Assembly (NCBI GenBank): GCA_029245955.1
Contig: JAQWOH010000047.1
Location: 1 to 64,000 of the forward strand
Length of the DNA: 64,000 nt
From: Fuerstiella sp.
GTDB taxonomy: Bacteria; Planctomycetota; Planctomycetia; Planctomycetales; Planctomycetaceae
Direction: 5' to 3'
Every line of letters starts with the position of its first letter. Within the stretch, counting starts at the first letter, position 1. Of this stretch, positions 37,766-46,767 are shown piece after piece. The translations under genes were made by a program, and so were the position numbers. The notes under the pieces were generated by a model. The model saw only the letters and a program-made list of their open reading frames with translations, searched no databases and had not been told where the DNA came from.

Positions 37766-39931
37766 ATGTTCGTGTCTCAAGCCACTGTTGGCCAACAGAT
37801 TTCCACAATGTATTGTCAGCTCACGCCGGCTGTCCCGACGGACACCTGCGCCGTGCTGAACCGTCTGCTTGCGTTGTGCGAACACGCTCGAAGCGAATTG
37901 GCGTCCAGCAGCAACCGACCGCCGATTCCTCGCGGCGTAATTACGATGCTGTTGCGAGCCATGAAGGTTCGCGATCCTGCAATTATTCTTCATGGACAGC
38001 GAATCTCAGCAATTGCACGCGGTCTGTCTGAACTTATGGGTTGGGAGGATACGCAACGTGCCGAGCTTGAGCTTGCAGCTCTGGTGCATGATCTGGGCAA
38101 GATCGGTGTGCCCGAACATATCCTGAAGAAGCCGGGGAAGCTGAGCAGCGAAGAATACGATTTTGTTACGTTGTATCACCATGCTGCTATTAACCTGATG
38201 CAGGCACTGCATGTCGATCACAATCTGGTCACGACGCTGACGCTGTTGCATAACAACTTCGACGGGGCCGGTGTCGAATCGAAGGGCAGCGGTGTTTCAC
38301 AGGAACTGCCCCTGGGTCCGCGCATTCTGGCGGTTGCTGATGCGTACGATTCGCTCAGCTCGCCGAAGTCGTACCGTCGTGGTATGACGCACGAAGAAGT
38401 CATCAAGATTCTGAATGAGCAGTCGGGAAGTCGGTATGACGGCAATGTCATTCGTACACTGAATCGGTGGTATCAGAGCGACGGTGATGTTCTGTTTGCG
38501 CTGGGTGATCCCTTCGGCTGTCCTGATCAGCCGATCCGGATTGAGGACGACGAACGTATGGAAGTCGTCGTGCTGACTCAGATTCTTCACGTGCTGTATC
38601 AGTTTCAAACGCTCTACGATGGCTATTTTCTGTTGGATGCGAGTGGCAATTACTGCATCTGGTCTGAAGGGATGGAAGAACTTTCCGGCAAAAACCTAGA
38701 GGACGTCGCCGGTCGAGCATGGCAGCCGTCAGATATTCGGCTGTCGCCGATTACACAGACGGCGAATAAAGATCTTGAGCCGTCTGAGGAGATTGTTCCC
38801 CAGGTTCTGAGGAACGGGCGGCCTCAGTTTACCAGTCGTGTCTGTGACGCCGATGAGAACAGGCAGATCAGCGTCGATGTCTATACTCTGCCGATCACAG
38901 ACGGACCGAATAAGGTTACCGGCCTGGTTCAGTTGTTCCGCTGCAAAGGCGGGGTGCGACGCGAAACCCGCGAATATGTGGAGCTGAAGCTTGCGGCTAC
39001 ACGCGATGCGCTGACTGGCGTCGCCAATCGGGGGCAGCTGGAAACACAGTTGCGGCATCTGCTGGATGATTTTCACAATCATGAAGGTGCGCGTTCGCTT
39101 AGTACCATTTTTCTGGATGTTGATAAGTTCAAAAATGTCAACGATACCTACGGCCACAAGGCCGGGGACCAGGTGCTGGTTGATCTGACGCGACTGCTGC
39201 AGCATGAAACTTATTCCGGGGAGATCATTGCCCGTTACGGTGGCGAAGAATTTGTCGTGTTGTGCCCCGATACAGATTTGAAAGCAGGTGTTCGTCGCGC
39301 TGAGCGACTGCGTGACGCGATTTTCAAGAGTTCCGTCGGTGGTATCAGCAGCCTGAGTATCACATCTTCCTTTGGCGTGTCTGTCGCTCGCCTGGGCGAC
39401 AGTGTTCAGACGCTGTTGGAACGCGCCGACAGCTGTCTCTATCGGGCCAAGGAAACAGGCCGTAACCGTACCTGCTGGGAAGATCAGGACAAGGAATCCC
39501 AGGAAGAACTGGAACGGGAAATTCTGAACGCGGAACAGGAATCAAAGATAACCACCGTGGACGGCGTTCGGCAGTTTGTCGACGAGATCCGGATGTCAAC
39601 ATCACTCGAACTGACGGCCATGAAGCTCAACGCTTATATTGCCGCGTCCGATGTCAAAGTGACGCTGCAGGAACACGGGCACCTGAAGATGCAGTCCGGT
39701 TCAGTGGGATTCACAAAACGCTGGGGCAGTACACCCGCACGGCAATCTGTTGAAATTGACGTGAGATTTGAGACAACACGCGAGACAGATATGAAGACCG
39801 GTGAGTCCAGAACCAACCGTCACATCGCAGTGACGATGAAGCCGATGGGGCGAGTACGCAGCGACGCGATCCTCGAACTTCGTTGTGAGCAGATCATGCT
39901 GCAGCTGCGTTCTTACCTGCTGGGTGACTGA
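37766..39931 (+). CDS. Hybrid HD-GYP/PAS/GGDEF cyclic-di-GMP protein
   Basis: A 721-residue cytoplasmic signalling protein. Residues about 50-240 form an HD-GYP phosphodiesterase domain with HD at 108-109 (LVHDLGKIGVPEHILKKPGK) and LGPRILAVADAYDSLSSPKS; the GYP motif is weakened to HNNFDGAGV (162-170) instead of H-H-E-x-x-D-G-x-G-Y-P. A PAS-like sensor lies at about 280-390 (YDGYFLLDASGNYCIWSEGM). The GGDEF domain follows (about 405-570): RDALTGVANRGQLETQL, DVDKFKNVNDTYGHKAGDQV, and an intact GGEEF at 492-496, so cyclase activity is likely. The last 115 residues (from about 605) are an unrecognised domain. ATG 37808 is another possible start. No ribosome site decides. Confidence 0.88.
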   Translation: MFVSQATVGQQISTMYCQLTPAVPTDTCAVLNRLLALCEHARSELASSSNRPPIPRGVITMLLRAMKVRDPAIILHGQRISAIARGLSELMGWEDTQRAELELAALVHDLGKIGVPEHILKKPGKLSSEEYDFVTLYHHAAINLMQALHVDHNLVTTLTLLHNNFDGAGVESKGSGVSQELPLGPRILAVADAYDSLSSPKSYRRGMTHEEVIKILNEQSGSRYDGNVIRTLNRWYQSDGDVLFALGDPFGCPDQPIRIEDDERMEVVVLTQILHVLYQFQTLYDGYFLLDASGNYCIWSEGMEELSGKNLEDVAGRAWQPSDIRLSPITQTANKDLEPSEEIVPQVLRNGRPQFTSRVCDADENRQISVDVYTLPITDGPNKVTGLVQLFRCKGGVRRETREYVELKLAATRDALTGVANRGQLETQLRHLLDDFHNHEGARSLSTIFLDVDKFKNVNDTYGHKAGDQVLVDLTRLLQHETYSGEIIARYGGEEFVVLCPDTDLKAGVRRAERLRDAIFKSSVGGISSLSITSSFGVSVARLGDSVQTLLERADSCLYRAKETGRNRTCWEDQDKESQEELEREILNAEQESKITTVDGVRQFVDEIRMSTSLELTAMKLNAYIAASDVKVTLQEHGHLKMQSGSVGFTKRWGSTPARQSVEIDVRFETTRETDMKTGESRTNRHIAVTMKPMGRVRSDAILELRCEQIMLQLRSYLLGD

Positions 39932-40026
39932 CCGAGCCTGTCCTTTGGGTGACCTCACGCTCCAGTGATGTGCCCCGGTGGGAAGAACAGAAATTTCCGC
40001 AGGTCGGACGGTTTACGTCACCAGAT

Positions 40027-40851
40027 CTATTCCGAGTCACCGGTGTCCGACCCCGGTGACTCGTCAAGACGGCGGCTTAACCAGATTTCAAAGTCACGTT
40101 GACGGGATTCAGACGCTTCGGGAGTTGGGGCAAACAGCAGGATCATCTCATCGAGCTGTTGAGAACTGAATCCGCGTGCACGCCACCAGTTGCTGTCGGT
40201 AAAATCTGTGTCTTCCAGGTGAGTGTCGTAGAAGTTAGCCAGTGCAAGGTCTGATGACTTCAGCACGGCGGCTTCCAGATTGCCACCGCTCAGGTCGGCA
40301 CCGGTGAGGTCGGCTTCCGTCAGGTCGGTCATAGCCAGGAAGATGTCCCCCATTCTGGCCGCTACGAAGTTGGCATTTCGAGCGTTCGCCTGTTCCAGAG
40401 TAGCGGACAGCAAATCAGCGTTCCGAAAATCAGTTTCCACCAGCGTGGCTTTGAAGAAGGATGAGTTTCGCAGATTTGATTCGGACAGATCTGCACCGCT
40501 CAGATCACAGAGATCAAACCCCGTTCTGTTCATGGCACCGGTAGACAGGTCTGCGCTGGTGAAGTCACACGATACGAAACTGGCTGACTCAAGGTTCGTG
40601 CCGGACAGGTCTGCGTCGGCCAGAGTCAGCTTCTTCAGAATGGCGCTCCTCCACTCAGAGTTTCCGCTCGCCGCCAGACGAAGAAAGTAATCTGTTCTGG
40701 CCTCCGGTGTGCTGCCCGGACGGGTCAGTGCCCAGAATGCCTGCTGCTGACTGCCCCGGGAGATTTGTCGCAGTTGCGACGACATTAGAGACAGATTCAC
40801 TGTGACCACAGCAATTGCGCTGAATGAAGCCAGCCACAGATACGCTTTCAT
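40027..40851 (-). CDS. Pentapeptide-repeat protein with N-terminal membrane anchor
   Basis: A 274-residue protein. The start MKAYLWLASFSAIAVVTVNL is a signal anchor or signal peptide. From about residue 65 to 195 it follows the A-(D/N)-L-x-x pattern of pentapeptide repeats (for example LTLADADLSGTNLESASFVS, SGADLSESNLRNSSFFKATL, DLTEADLTGADLSGGNLEAA), which fold into a right-handed quadrilateral beta-helix. Functions in the family range from scaffold to gyrase mimic; here the export signal argues against DNA mimicry. It lies 119 bases downstream of the PSD1 gene, in the same direction. A perfect inverted repeat overlaps its 3' end. Confidence 0.85.
   Translation of the reverse strand: MKAYLWLASFSAIAVVTVNLSLMSSQLRQISRGSQQQAFWALTRPGSTPEARTDYFLRLAASGNSEWRSAILKKLTLADADLSGTNLESASFVSCDFTSADLSTGAMNRTGFDLCDLSGADLSESNLRNSSFFKATLVETDFRNADLLSATLEQANARNANFVAARMGDIFLAMTDLTEADLTGADLSGGNLEAAVLKSSDLALANFYDTHLEDTDFTDSNWWRARGFSSQQLDEMILLFAPTPEASESRQRDFEIWLSRRLDESPGSDTGDSE
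40033..40063 (-). terminator. Perfect inverted repeat inside the end of the pentapeptide gene
   Basis: CGAGTCACCGG (40033-40043) and CCGGTGACTCG (40053-40063) form an 11-base stem with a 9-base loop. It lies in the last ten codons of the gene, immediately before the stop codon at 40027. No T-run follows on the minus transcript. It may act with Rho or stabilise the 3' end. Confidence 0.45.
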
Positions 40852-40970
40852 CCTTCGTGAAGATCCGGGCGATGGTGCTGACGATTCCTGACTGGCGATT
40901 GGGCTGATCCTCGTGATGGCTTTTTGAGACAGGAGTGTGCGGAAGTACGGCCGCGTGAAAAAAATGGGTG

Positions 40971-43310
40971 TTAACTTCGCGTGAGAAATTCATCCAGATT
41001 AAGAATGACACGAGTGACAGCGACCCACGCGGCGTTTTCCGCCACCGCAACGTCTTTCGCGGCATGTGGTCCAACCAGAGCCGTGGCTCCTTCCGCATCA
41101 TTGGAAAAGTACTCACGGGAGGATATCAGCAACTTCTGAATGGTTGCCAATTCTGACGGACTCGGCATGCGTCCGGTGGTGATCTGAACAGCTCTGGCAA
41201 TGCGATCCTCATCCCTGTCTGGGGAAGCGGCCCGCAACAGCCGCACTGCAAATGCCTGTGCAGCTTCGTGAAATACTTCGTTGTGCATCGTTGCCAGTGC
41301 CTGTAATGGATTGTTGGAGCGATCGCGCTGTGCTCTGGTCAGGCTGCTGTCGGGACAGTCAAAGGTACTCAGGTTCGGATCGATTGCCGTACGACGAAAA
41401 AACGTATACAGCCCTCGCCGGAATCGATCTTCGCCGGTTGAGGCCTTGTATTTATTGCTGCCGGCGTATGTCTGCTGAGCGACGATTTTCGGCAGCGGCG
41501 GAAAAACGCTCTTTCCGCCAACGGTGGTACTTAACAGCTCTGCTGCCTGCAGACTGATGTCGCGAACAATCTCAGCTTCGACGCGGAATCGGTTCTGGCG
41601 TGCGATCAAACGATTGTCGGGATCTGTATCCGTCAAATCAGCACGTGTCGCTGACGACTGCTGATAAGTCTGCGACGTTACGATTAATCGAATCAGCTTC
41701 TTTCGACTCCAGCGGGCTTCATCCATAAACCAGCGAGCCAGATAATCAAGCAGCTCCGGGTGAGAGGGTGCCGATCCCCGCGAACCGAATTCCTGGGGTT
41801 GGTCAGCAAGCGGTTGACCGAATAAGTGCATCCAGATTTTGTTGACGGTAACTCGAGCGGTGACCGGGTTCTGTGGACTGACAAGCCAGTTGGCCAGATC
41901 AAGACGTGTCAGAGCCGCATCACTATGCCTGATACTGCCGAATGCATCGGGGATGTCGGCGGTAACGATACCCTGATCAATCATCGGTCGTTGAAAATTG
42001 CCGCGAGTAAGGATGTAGGTCGGCCGCCTGTCGTACCGTCTTTCTGTCATGTGCCGCGTGAAGCCCTTGCTGCTGTCCCAGGATCGCAACTGACTGAGCT
42101 TACTTTGGGTCGTGTCACTGTAGTTCTTGTCGACCACCTGTTTCTTCAGCAGGTCCGTCAGTTCCTTCATTTTTCCATCGCGTTCTTTTCGCAGTCTGTC
42201 GGCATCTTTGGGTTCATTGTCCAGGAAGTCGGCGGCGAAATCCGTATTGTTGAAGAACGCATACAGGCGATAGAAGTCTTTCTGGCGGAACGAATCATAT
42301 GGATGGTCATGGCACTGGCAGCAGCCGATAGACGATCCCATCCATACCGACCCCAGTGTTCCCACACGGTCAATCACACGTTTTGTGCGGTCTTCTTCTG
42401 AGTCCACGCCGCCTTCCAGATTGAACTGAGTCTGCAGATGAAACTTGGTGGCGATCAGATCATCGTGCGAGTAATCGGGCAGTAGATCGCCGGCCAGCTG
42501 TTTTCGAGTGAAGTCATCAAACGGCATGTCTTCATTAATGGCCCTGATAACCCAATCGCGAAACTGCCATGCGTCACTTTTGACTGAGTCTTTTTCGTAA
42601 CCTTCAGAATCGGCGAATCGAGCTTCATCGAGCCAGTGACGTGCCCAGCGCTCGCCGAAGTGCGGTACAGCAAGGTAGCTGTCGACGATGGTTGTGAGGG
42701 CGGGCGAACCCACCGGGAACGGAGTACTTGATGAGCTCAGATGACTGACAGCCTCTGGATTCGGCAGTAAACCGGTCAGGTCCAGCGACAATCGACGAAC
42801 AAGTGTCACCGCATCTGCGGGTGGTGACGGTTTGATATTGTGCTGCTTCAGTTTTCTGTTGACAAACCAGTCAATCGGATGTTGTCCCTTGAATGAGTCG
42901 ACACTGCCCAGGGGAGGCACAGCTTCATAAGACCAGTGCGACGGCCATTCCGCGCCTTCATCGATCCATTTTTTCAACAGAGATATTTCGGCAGGACTCA
43001 GCGCGTCGTGACCTTCAGGCGGCATGCGGAAATCGAGGTCTTTCGAAATGACACGTCTGAACAGATCACTGCCAGCCGCGTCGCCTGGCACAACCGCCAC
43101 GGTTCCCGAATCGGCCTTCGCCAGCAGAAGTTTCCTGCTGATGACGCTGAAGCCACCGTTCTTTTTGACGCCCCCGTGACATCCGGCACAGTGATTGGTC
43201 AGGATTGGACGAATGTCCCGGTCGAAATCAGCTTGTTCCGCAGACGCACAGCAGAAGCCAGCGTCAAACAGAACAGTCAGGAACAGCAGCACAACGAATA
43301 TTCGAGACAT
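40971..43310 (-). CDS. PSCyt1-DUF1549-DUF1553 (PSD1) exported cytochrome-like protein
   Basis: A 779-residue planctomycete-type protein. After a signal peptide (MSRIFVVLLFLTVLFDAGFC) it has a PSCyt1 cytochrome c domain with CAGCH near 42-46, FRMPPEGHDALSPAEISLLK that gives the distal Met, then DUF1549 (from about 140: HPIDWFVNRKLKQ, LTLVRRLSLDLTGLLP-like, HFGERWARHWLDEARFADSE) with a second C-x-x-C-H (CCQCHDHPYD), and DUF1553 in the C-terminal half (NPVTARVTVNKIWMHLFGQP, SHPELLDYLARWF, QQTYAGSNKYKASTG). The family is usually paired with a DUF1501 protein, which is missing here. Role is unknown; oxidative degradation of polysaccharides is often proposed. Confidence 0.93.
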   Translation of the reverse strand: MSRIFVVLLFLTVLFDAGFCCASAEQADFDRDIRPILTNHCAGCHGGVKKNGGFSVISRKLLLAKADSGTVAVVPGDAAGSDLFRRVISKDLDFRMPPEGHDALSPAEISLLKKWIDEGAEWPSHWSYEAVPPLGSVDSFKGQHPIDWFVNRKLKQHNIKPSPPADAVTLVRRLSLDLTGLLPNPEAVSHLSSSSTPFPVGSPALTTIVDSYLAVPHFGERWARHWLDEARFADSEGYEKDSVKSDAWQFRDWVIRAINEDMPFDDFTRKQLAGDLLPDYSHDDLIATKFHLQTQFNLEGGVDSEEDRTKRVIDRVGTLGSVWMGSSIGCCQCHDHPYDSFRQKDFYRLYAFFNNTDFAADFLDNEPKDADRLRKERDGKMKELTDLLKKQVVDKNYSDTTQSKLSQLRSWDSSKGFTRHMTERRYDRRPTYILTRGNFQRPMIDQGIVTADIPDAFGSIRHSDAALTRLDLANWLVSPQNPVTARVTVNKIWMHLFGQPLADQPQEFGSRGSAPSHPELLDYLARWFMDEARWSRKKLIRLIVTSQTYQQSSATRADLTDTDPDNRLIARQNRFRVEAEIVRDISLQAAELLSTTVGGKSVFPPLPKIVAQQTYAGSNKYKASTGEDRFRRGLYTFFRRTAIDPNLSTFDCPDSSLTRAQRDRSNNPLQALATMHNEVFHEAAQAFAVRLLRAASPDRDEDRIARAVQITTGRMPSPSELATIQKLLISSREYFSNDAEGATALVGPHAAKDVAVAENAAWVAVTRVILNLDEFLTRS

Positions 43311-43431
43311 GTCTCATCAGCCTGAGTGAATGATCATCAAGTCGACCTTCACCATGCTACTCAAAAGCGAATCTGACTACAAAGATGCGGGTGACAAATG
43401 CGACAGCGTAGTGGGACCGCCTGGTGACACG

Positions 43432-43866
43432 CTATGCCTGCGTTTCTTCGCCCGCCGGGGCGTCAGACAACTGCTCAGGCTTGAGTTTATCCAGAATCCC
43501 GTTTACGAACGACGCTGAATGCTCGGTCCCGAAGGACCGAGCCAGCTCAATGGTTTCGTTCAGGACGATTGCTGCCGGTGTTCCCACCTGCTGCATTTCG
43601 AACAGTCCTGCACGAATCGCGTTACGATCAGTGGCCGCCATGCGATCGACTCGCCAGTTTTGCGCGACACTCGTGATTTGCTGATCCAGTTCATCCTGGC
43701 TTGCGCGCACGCCGGTGATCAGCCGCCAGGCAAATTCGACCAGTTCTTCGTTTTCCAGATTCTGTTCGACGGTGGCTCGAATGGTCTGCAGATCGGCATC
43801 GGCGTTCTGGTCCAGCAGATACAGCATCTGCAGAACACATTTGCGGGCATCAGATCGGCGGGGCAT
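43432..43866 (-). CDS. nusB: Transcription antitermination factor NusB
   Basis: A 144-residue all-helical NusB: RRSDARKCVLQMLYLLDQNA at the start (the typical R-x-x-A-x-x-x-L-Q-x-L-Y motif), then EFAWRLITGVRASQDELDQQ, RMAATDRNAIRAGLFEMQQV and ETIELARSFGTEHSASFVNG, ILDKL. With NusE (S10) it binds boxA RNA and helps antitermination of rRNA operons. It follows ribH by three bases, a pairing (ribH-nusB) that is common in bacteria and supports both calls. Confidence 0.96.
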   Translation of the reverse strand: MPRRSDARKCVLQMLYLLDQNADADLQTIRATVEQNLENEELVEFAWRLITGVRASQDELDQQITSVAQNWRVDRMAATDRNAIRAGLFEMQQVGTPAAIVLNETIELARSFGTEHSASFVNGILDKLKPEQLSDAPAGEETQA

Positions 43867-43869
43867 GGA

Positions 43870-44334
43870 CTAAAGCTTCTTTAACAGATTGATCATTTCA
43901 ATAGCTGCCAGAGCAGCTTCAGCTCCTTTATTGCCGACCTTGCCGCCGGCACGGTCAAGAGCCTGATCCATTGACTCACACGTAATCACGCCAAAGGTCA
44001 CAGGAACGCCTGTGTCGCGTGACACGCTCATGATCCCGGCTGCAACCTGACTGTTGATATATTCATGATGTGTGGTGGCCCCCTGAATGACGGCACCCAG
44101 ACAAATGACAGCCGAGTACTTGCCGCTTGCAGCCAGCTTCTGTGCCGCCAGTGGAATTTCAAATGAGCCCGGCACAGAAACGACGTCGATTCTGTCGGCG
44201 TTTCCACCATGCCGCGTAACTGTGTCTGCTGCACCATCGACAAGTCGACTTGTGATCAGGTCGTTGAAACGAGACACCACTATGGCGATGCTGACGTCCG
44301 GGCAGGTAAGTTCACCTTGAATCTTTGTGAGCAT
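43870..44334 (-). CDS. ribH: 6,7-dimethyl-8-ribityllumazine synthase
   Basis: A 154-residue lumazine synthase, penultimate enzyme of riboflavin synthesis, which condenses the ribityl-amino-uracil with dihydroxybutanone phosphate in a 60-mer or pentamer. Motifs: [20 protein letters not shown] at the N-terminus, [35 protein letters not shown] with the catalytic His, and [20 protein letters not shown]. It lies 11 bases after rho and 3 before nusB on the minus strand. ribD is elsewhere in the window (57794-58933). Confidence 0.97.
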   Translation of the reverse strand: MLTKIQGELTCPDVSIAIVVSRFNDLITSRLVDGAADTVTRHGGNADRIDVVSVPGSFEIPLAAQKLAASGKYSAVICLGAVIQGATTHHEYINSQVAAGIMSVSRDTGVPVTFGVITCESMDQALDRAGGKVGNKGAEAALAAIEMINLLKKL

Positions 44335-44345
44335 GTGATTTCTAT

Positions 44346-45743
44346 TCAGTTCAGGTTCATGCTGATCAGGAATTCTTCATTGGATTTCGTCCGTTGCATT
44401 CGGTTGACCAGCAGCTCTATGGCTTCCACGGGGTTCATATCATTCAAAGCGCGACGCAGTACCCACACGAGTTTCAATTCATCTTCGGTCATTAGTAACT
44501 CTTCGCGACGTGTTCCCGACCGATTGACGTCGATCGCCGGCCAGATTCGTTTTTCGACCATACGCCGGTCAAGATGAAGTTCCGTGTTGCCTGTTCCTTT
44601 GAATTCTTCGAATATGACTTCATCCATTCGGCTGCCGGTATCGACAAGAGCCGTCGCAATGATGGTCAGGCTGCCACCTTCCTCGACACATCGAGCGGCA
44701 CCGAAGAAGCGTTTGGGATTCTGCAGAGCATTCGCATCGACCCCCCCGGAAAGGATCTTGCCCGAATTCGGTATTTCGGTATTCCATGCACGTGCCAGTC
44801 GAGTGATGGAATCAAGAAAGATGATTACGTCGTGACCGTACTCGACCATTCTCTTGGCCTTTTCGATCACCATTTCGGAGACCTGGATGTGTCGCGCCGA
44901 AGGTTCGTCGAACGTACTGCTGACGACTTCACAATTGTCGCTCTTCAGCTTTCGTTCCATGTCCGTGACTTCTTCCGGACGCTCGTCAATCAGCAGCACA
45001 ATCACGTACGAATCCGGATGATTCTGCCGCACCGCGTCCGCCATCTGCTGCAGCAGAATTGTTTTACCGGCGCGCGGTGGTGAGACGATCAGGCCACGCT
45101 GTCCCAGGCCGATCGGGGCAATCAGGTCGACTACGCGTGTGCTGAGATGAGGTGCGCTGTCGGCCAGTCGCAGCCGCTGCTTCGGGTGTAGTGGTGTCAG
45201 GTCGTCAAAGAACACCTTTGCCGTCAGCAGATTCGGGTCCTGACCATTGATGGCCTCGACTCGCAGCAGTGCAAAGTAACGCTCGTTCTCTTTAGGCGGG
45301 CGAATCTGGCCCGCGACTGTCGCTCCGGTACGCAGGCCAAAACGGCGAATCTGACTGGGACTCACATAGATATCGTCCGGGCACGGCAGATAGTGATAAT
45401 CGGGACTGCGGAGAAATCCGAAACCGTCCGGCAGGATTTCCAGCGTGCCTTCGCCGAACATCAGCCCGCTCATGCGAGTCCGTTCTTTCAGAATCCTGAA
45501 GATCAGGTCCTGCTTCTTCAAGCCGTTGAATTCTGTGAGTTTTTCGCGTTCTGCGATCTCCAGCAATTCCGTCATGGGCATTCGCTGCAGGTCGGCGATG
45601 TTGAAATCAGCGACTTTTGACGGCGCGAATGCCGTCGATGCAGTATTGGGGGGGTCGCCACCCGCGTTTGATAAACGCACTGTGTCGGAGTGGCGAGACT
45701 GACTGGCTGCCGGGGGGCTGTCGCCGGATGGTGAAGAAGTCAT
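44346..45743 (-). CDS. rho: Transcription termination factor Rho
   Basis: A 465-residue Rho helicase. The N-terminus (1-45) is Ser/Ala/Pro-rich; then a Rho-N helix bundle ([20 protein letters not shown]), the cold-shock RNA-binding fold ([20 protein letters not shown] near 97-116), and the ATPase with Walker [12 protein letters not shown] (221-231), [13 protein letters not shown] (250-262), HVVSSTF-type DEPSARHI region, and [11 protein letters not shown]. The C-terminal [20 protein letters not shown] is the usual Rho region. The hexamer pulls transcripts off RNA polymerase. It is in the run coaE-rho-ribH-nusB, so both a terminator and an antiterminator factor may share regulation. Confidence 0.97.
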   Translation of the reverse strand: MTSSPSGDSPPAASQSRHSDTVRLSNAGGDPPNTASTAFAPSKVADFNIADLQRMPMTELLEIAEREKLTEFNGLKKQDLIFRILKERTRMSGLMFGEGTLEILPDGFGFLRSPDYHYLPCPDDIYVSPSQIRRFGLRTGATVAGQIRPPKENERYFALLRVEAINGQDPNLLTAKVFFDDLTPLHPKQRLRLADSAPHLSTRVVDLIAPIGLGQRGLIVSPPRAGKTILLQQMADAVRQNHPDSYVIVLLIDERPEEVTDMERKLKSDNCEVVSSTFDEPSARHIQVSEMVIEKAKRMVEYGHDVIIFLDSITRLARAWNTEIPNSGKILSGGVDANALQNPKRFFGAARCVEEGGSLTIIATALVDTGSRMDEVIFEEFKGTGNTELHLDRRMVEKRIWPAIDVNRSGTRREELLMTEDELKLVWVLRRALNDMNPVEAIELLVNRMQRTKSNEEFLISMNLN

Positions 45744-45859
45744 GAATGCAACGAGCCTCCTGAAAAGGCTGGATTGAAGTGCTGAAGACGGGATTGAATG
45801 GGTGCCGGAACGGCAAAGACAAGATTTGATGTGTTGTGCGGCGGGAGGCCGTTGTTTTT

Positions 45860-46642
45860 CTAACTGGAATTGCCGTCGGAGTCCGCCGACAAGAGTGACG
45901 TGAAAATCTGGCTCATGCTCGCTGCGGCATCTTCCATTGATCCGGAATTATCGACGATGTAGTCAGCCCGGCTACGTTTGGCCTCAATCGTCCACTGAGT
46001 CGCTTCGCGCCGGGCGAATTCTTCAGGAGACCAGTTACGGTTCAGGACGACCCGGTGTTCACGAATTTCCTCGGGTGTATCAACAAGAATCAGCCAATGG
46101 CATTCAGCGTCCCATCCTGTCTCCAGCAGCAGGGCCGCGTCAAGTATCACTGCATCAACATCCGTGGACACAGTCCTGATTTGCGTTTGAATCTCCCGAC
46201 GAATTGCAGGGTGAAGTATCTGATCAAGTTGTCTCCGAGCTTCATTCTGTTCTGCTGACGTTCCAAACACGATTTTGGCAAGTTTGGAACGATCAACGGC
46301 ACCCGTATCATCAAAGACCGCTGCACTGAAGGCGGTTCGAATCTGAGTCTTAATATCTGAATTGAGCAACAATTCATGGCCGATCCTGTCTGCGTCAACA
46401 ATCAGCAGATTGAGACCGGTAATACTTTGGACAACCGATGATTTGCCCGAACCGATACCGCCCAGGATACCAACGACTGGTGGCCTGACGTGATCAGCGG
46501 AACTTGACGAGCGGGAAGACAAAAGCAAAAGAGAAAACAGAACTGTGAAAGACGAGATCTCGCGGATGCGAGTGAGTGACTGGATTCGGGGAGAGAACTG
46601 CAGAAAGGTGAATTGTGGCACATTGAAATCCGCCCAATGCAT
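45860..46642 (-). CDS. coaE: Dephospho-CoA kinase, with N-terminal extension
   Basis: The last enzyme of coenzyme A synthesis, phosphorylating dephospho-CoA at the 3'-ribose OH. The domain begins at about residue 55 with [15 protein letters not shown] (Walker A, 61-68), then [36 protein letters not shown] and [13 protein letters not shown], matching the family throughout, with the C-terminal region [14 protein letters not shown]. The usual protein starts about five residues before this motif, so the open frame adds roughly 50 residues including a hydrophobic [13 protein letters not shown] downstream start such as TTG near 46520 is possible and would give a normal length; no clear ribosome site decides. 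Confidence 0.9.
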   Translation of the reverse strand: MHWADFNVPQFTFLQFSPRIQSLTRIREISSFTVLFSLLLLSSRSSSSADHVRPPVVGILGGIGSGKSSVVQSITGLNLLIVDADRIGHELLLNSDIKTQIRTAFSAAVFDDTGAVDRSKLAKIVFGTSAEQNEARRQLDQILHPAIRREIQTQIRTVSTDVDAVILDAALLLETGWDAECHWLILVDTPEEIREHRVVLNRNWSPEEFARREATQWTIEAKRSRADYIVDNSGSMEDAAASMSQIFTSLLSADSDGNSS

Positions 46643-46767
46643 CCACTAGCCCTAAATTATGCGGCCATGACAGGCCGGAAGTCAAACGGTAGACTTCCGG
46701 GAAACCACGTTTTTACACAGTTTTCACTGTCCTGCGGTGTCGACGCCGCTCAGAAAGACTGACATCG

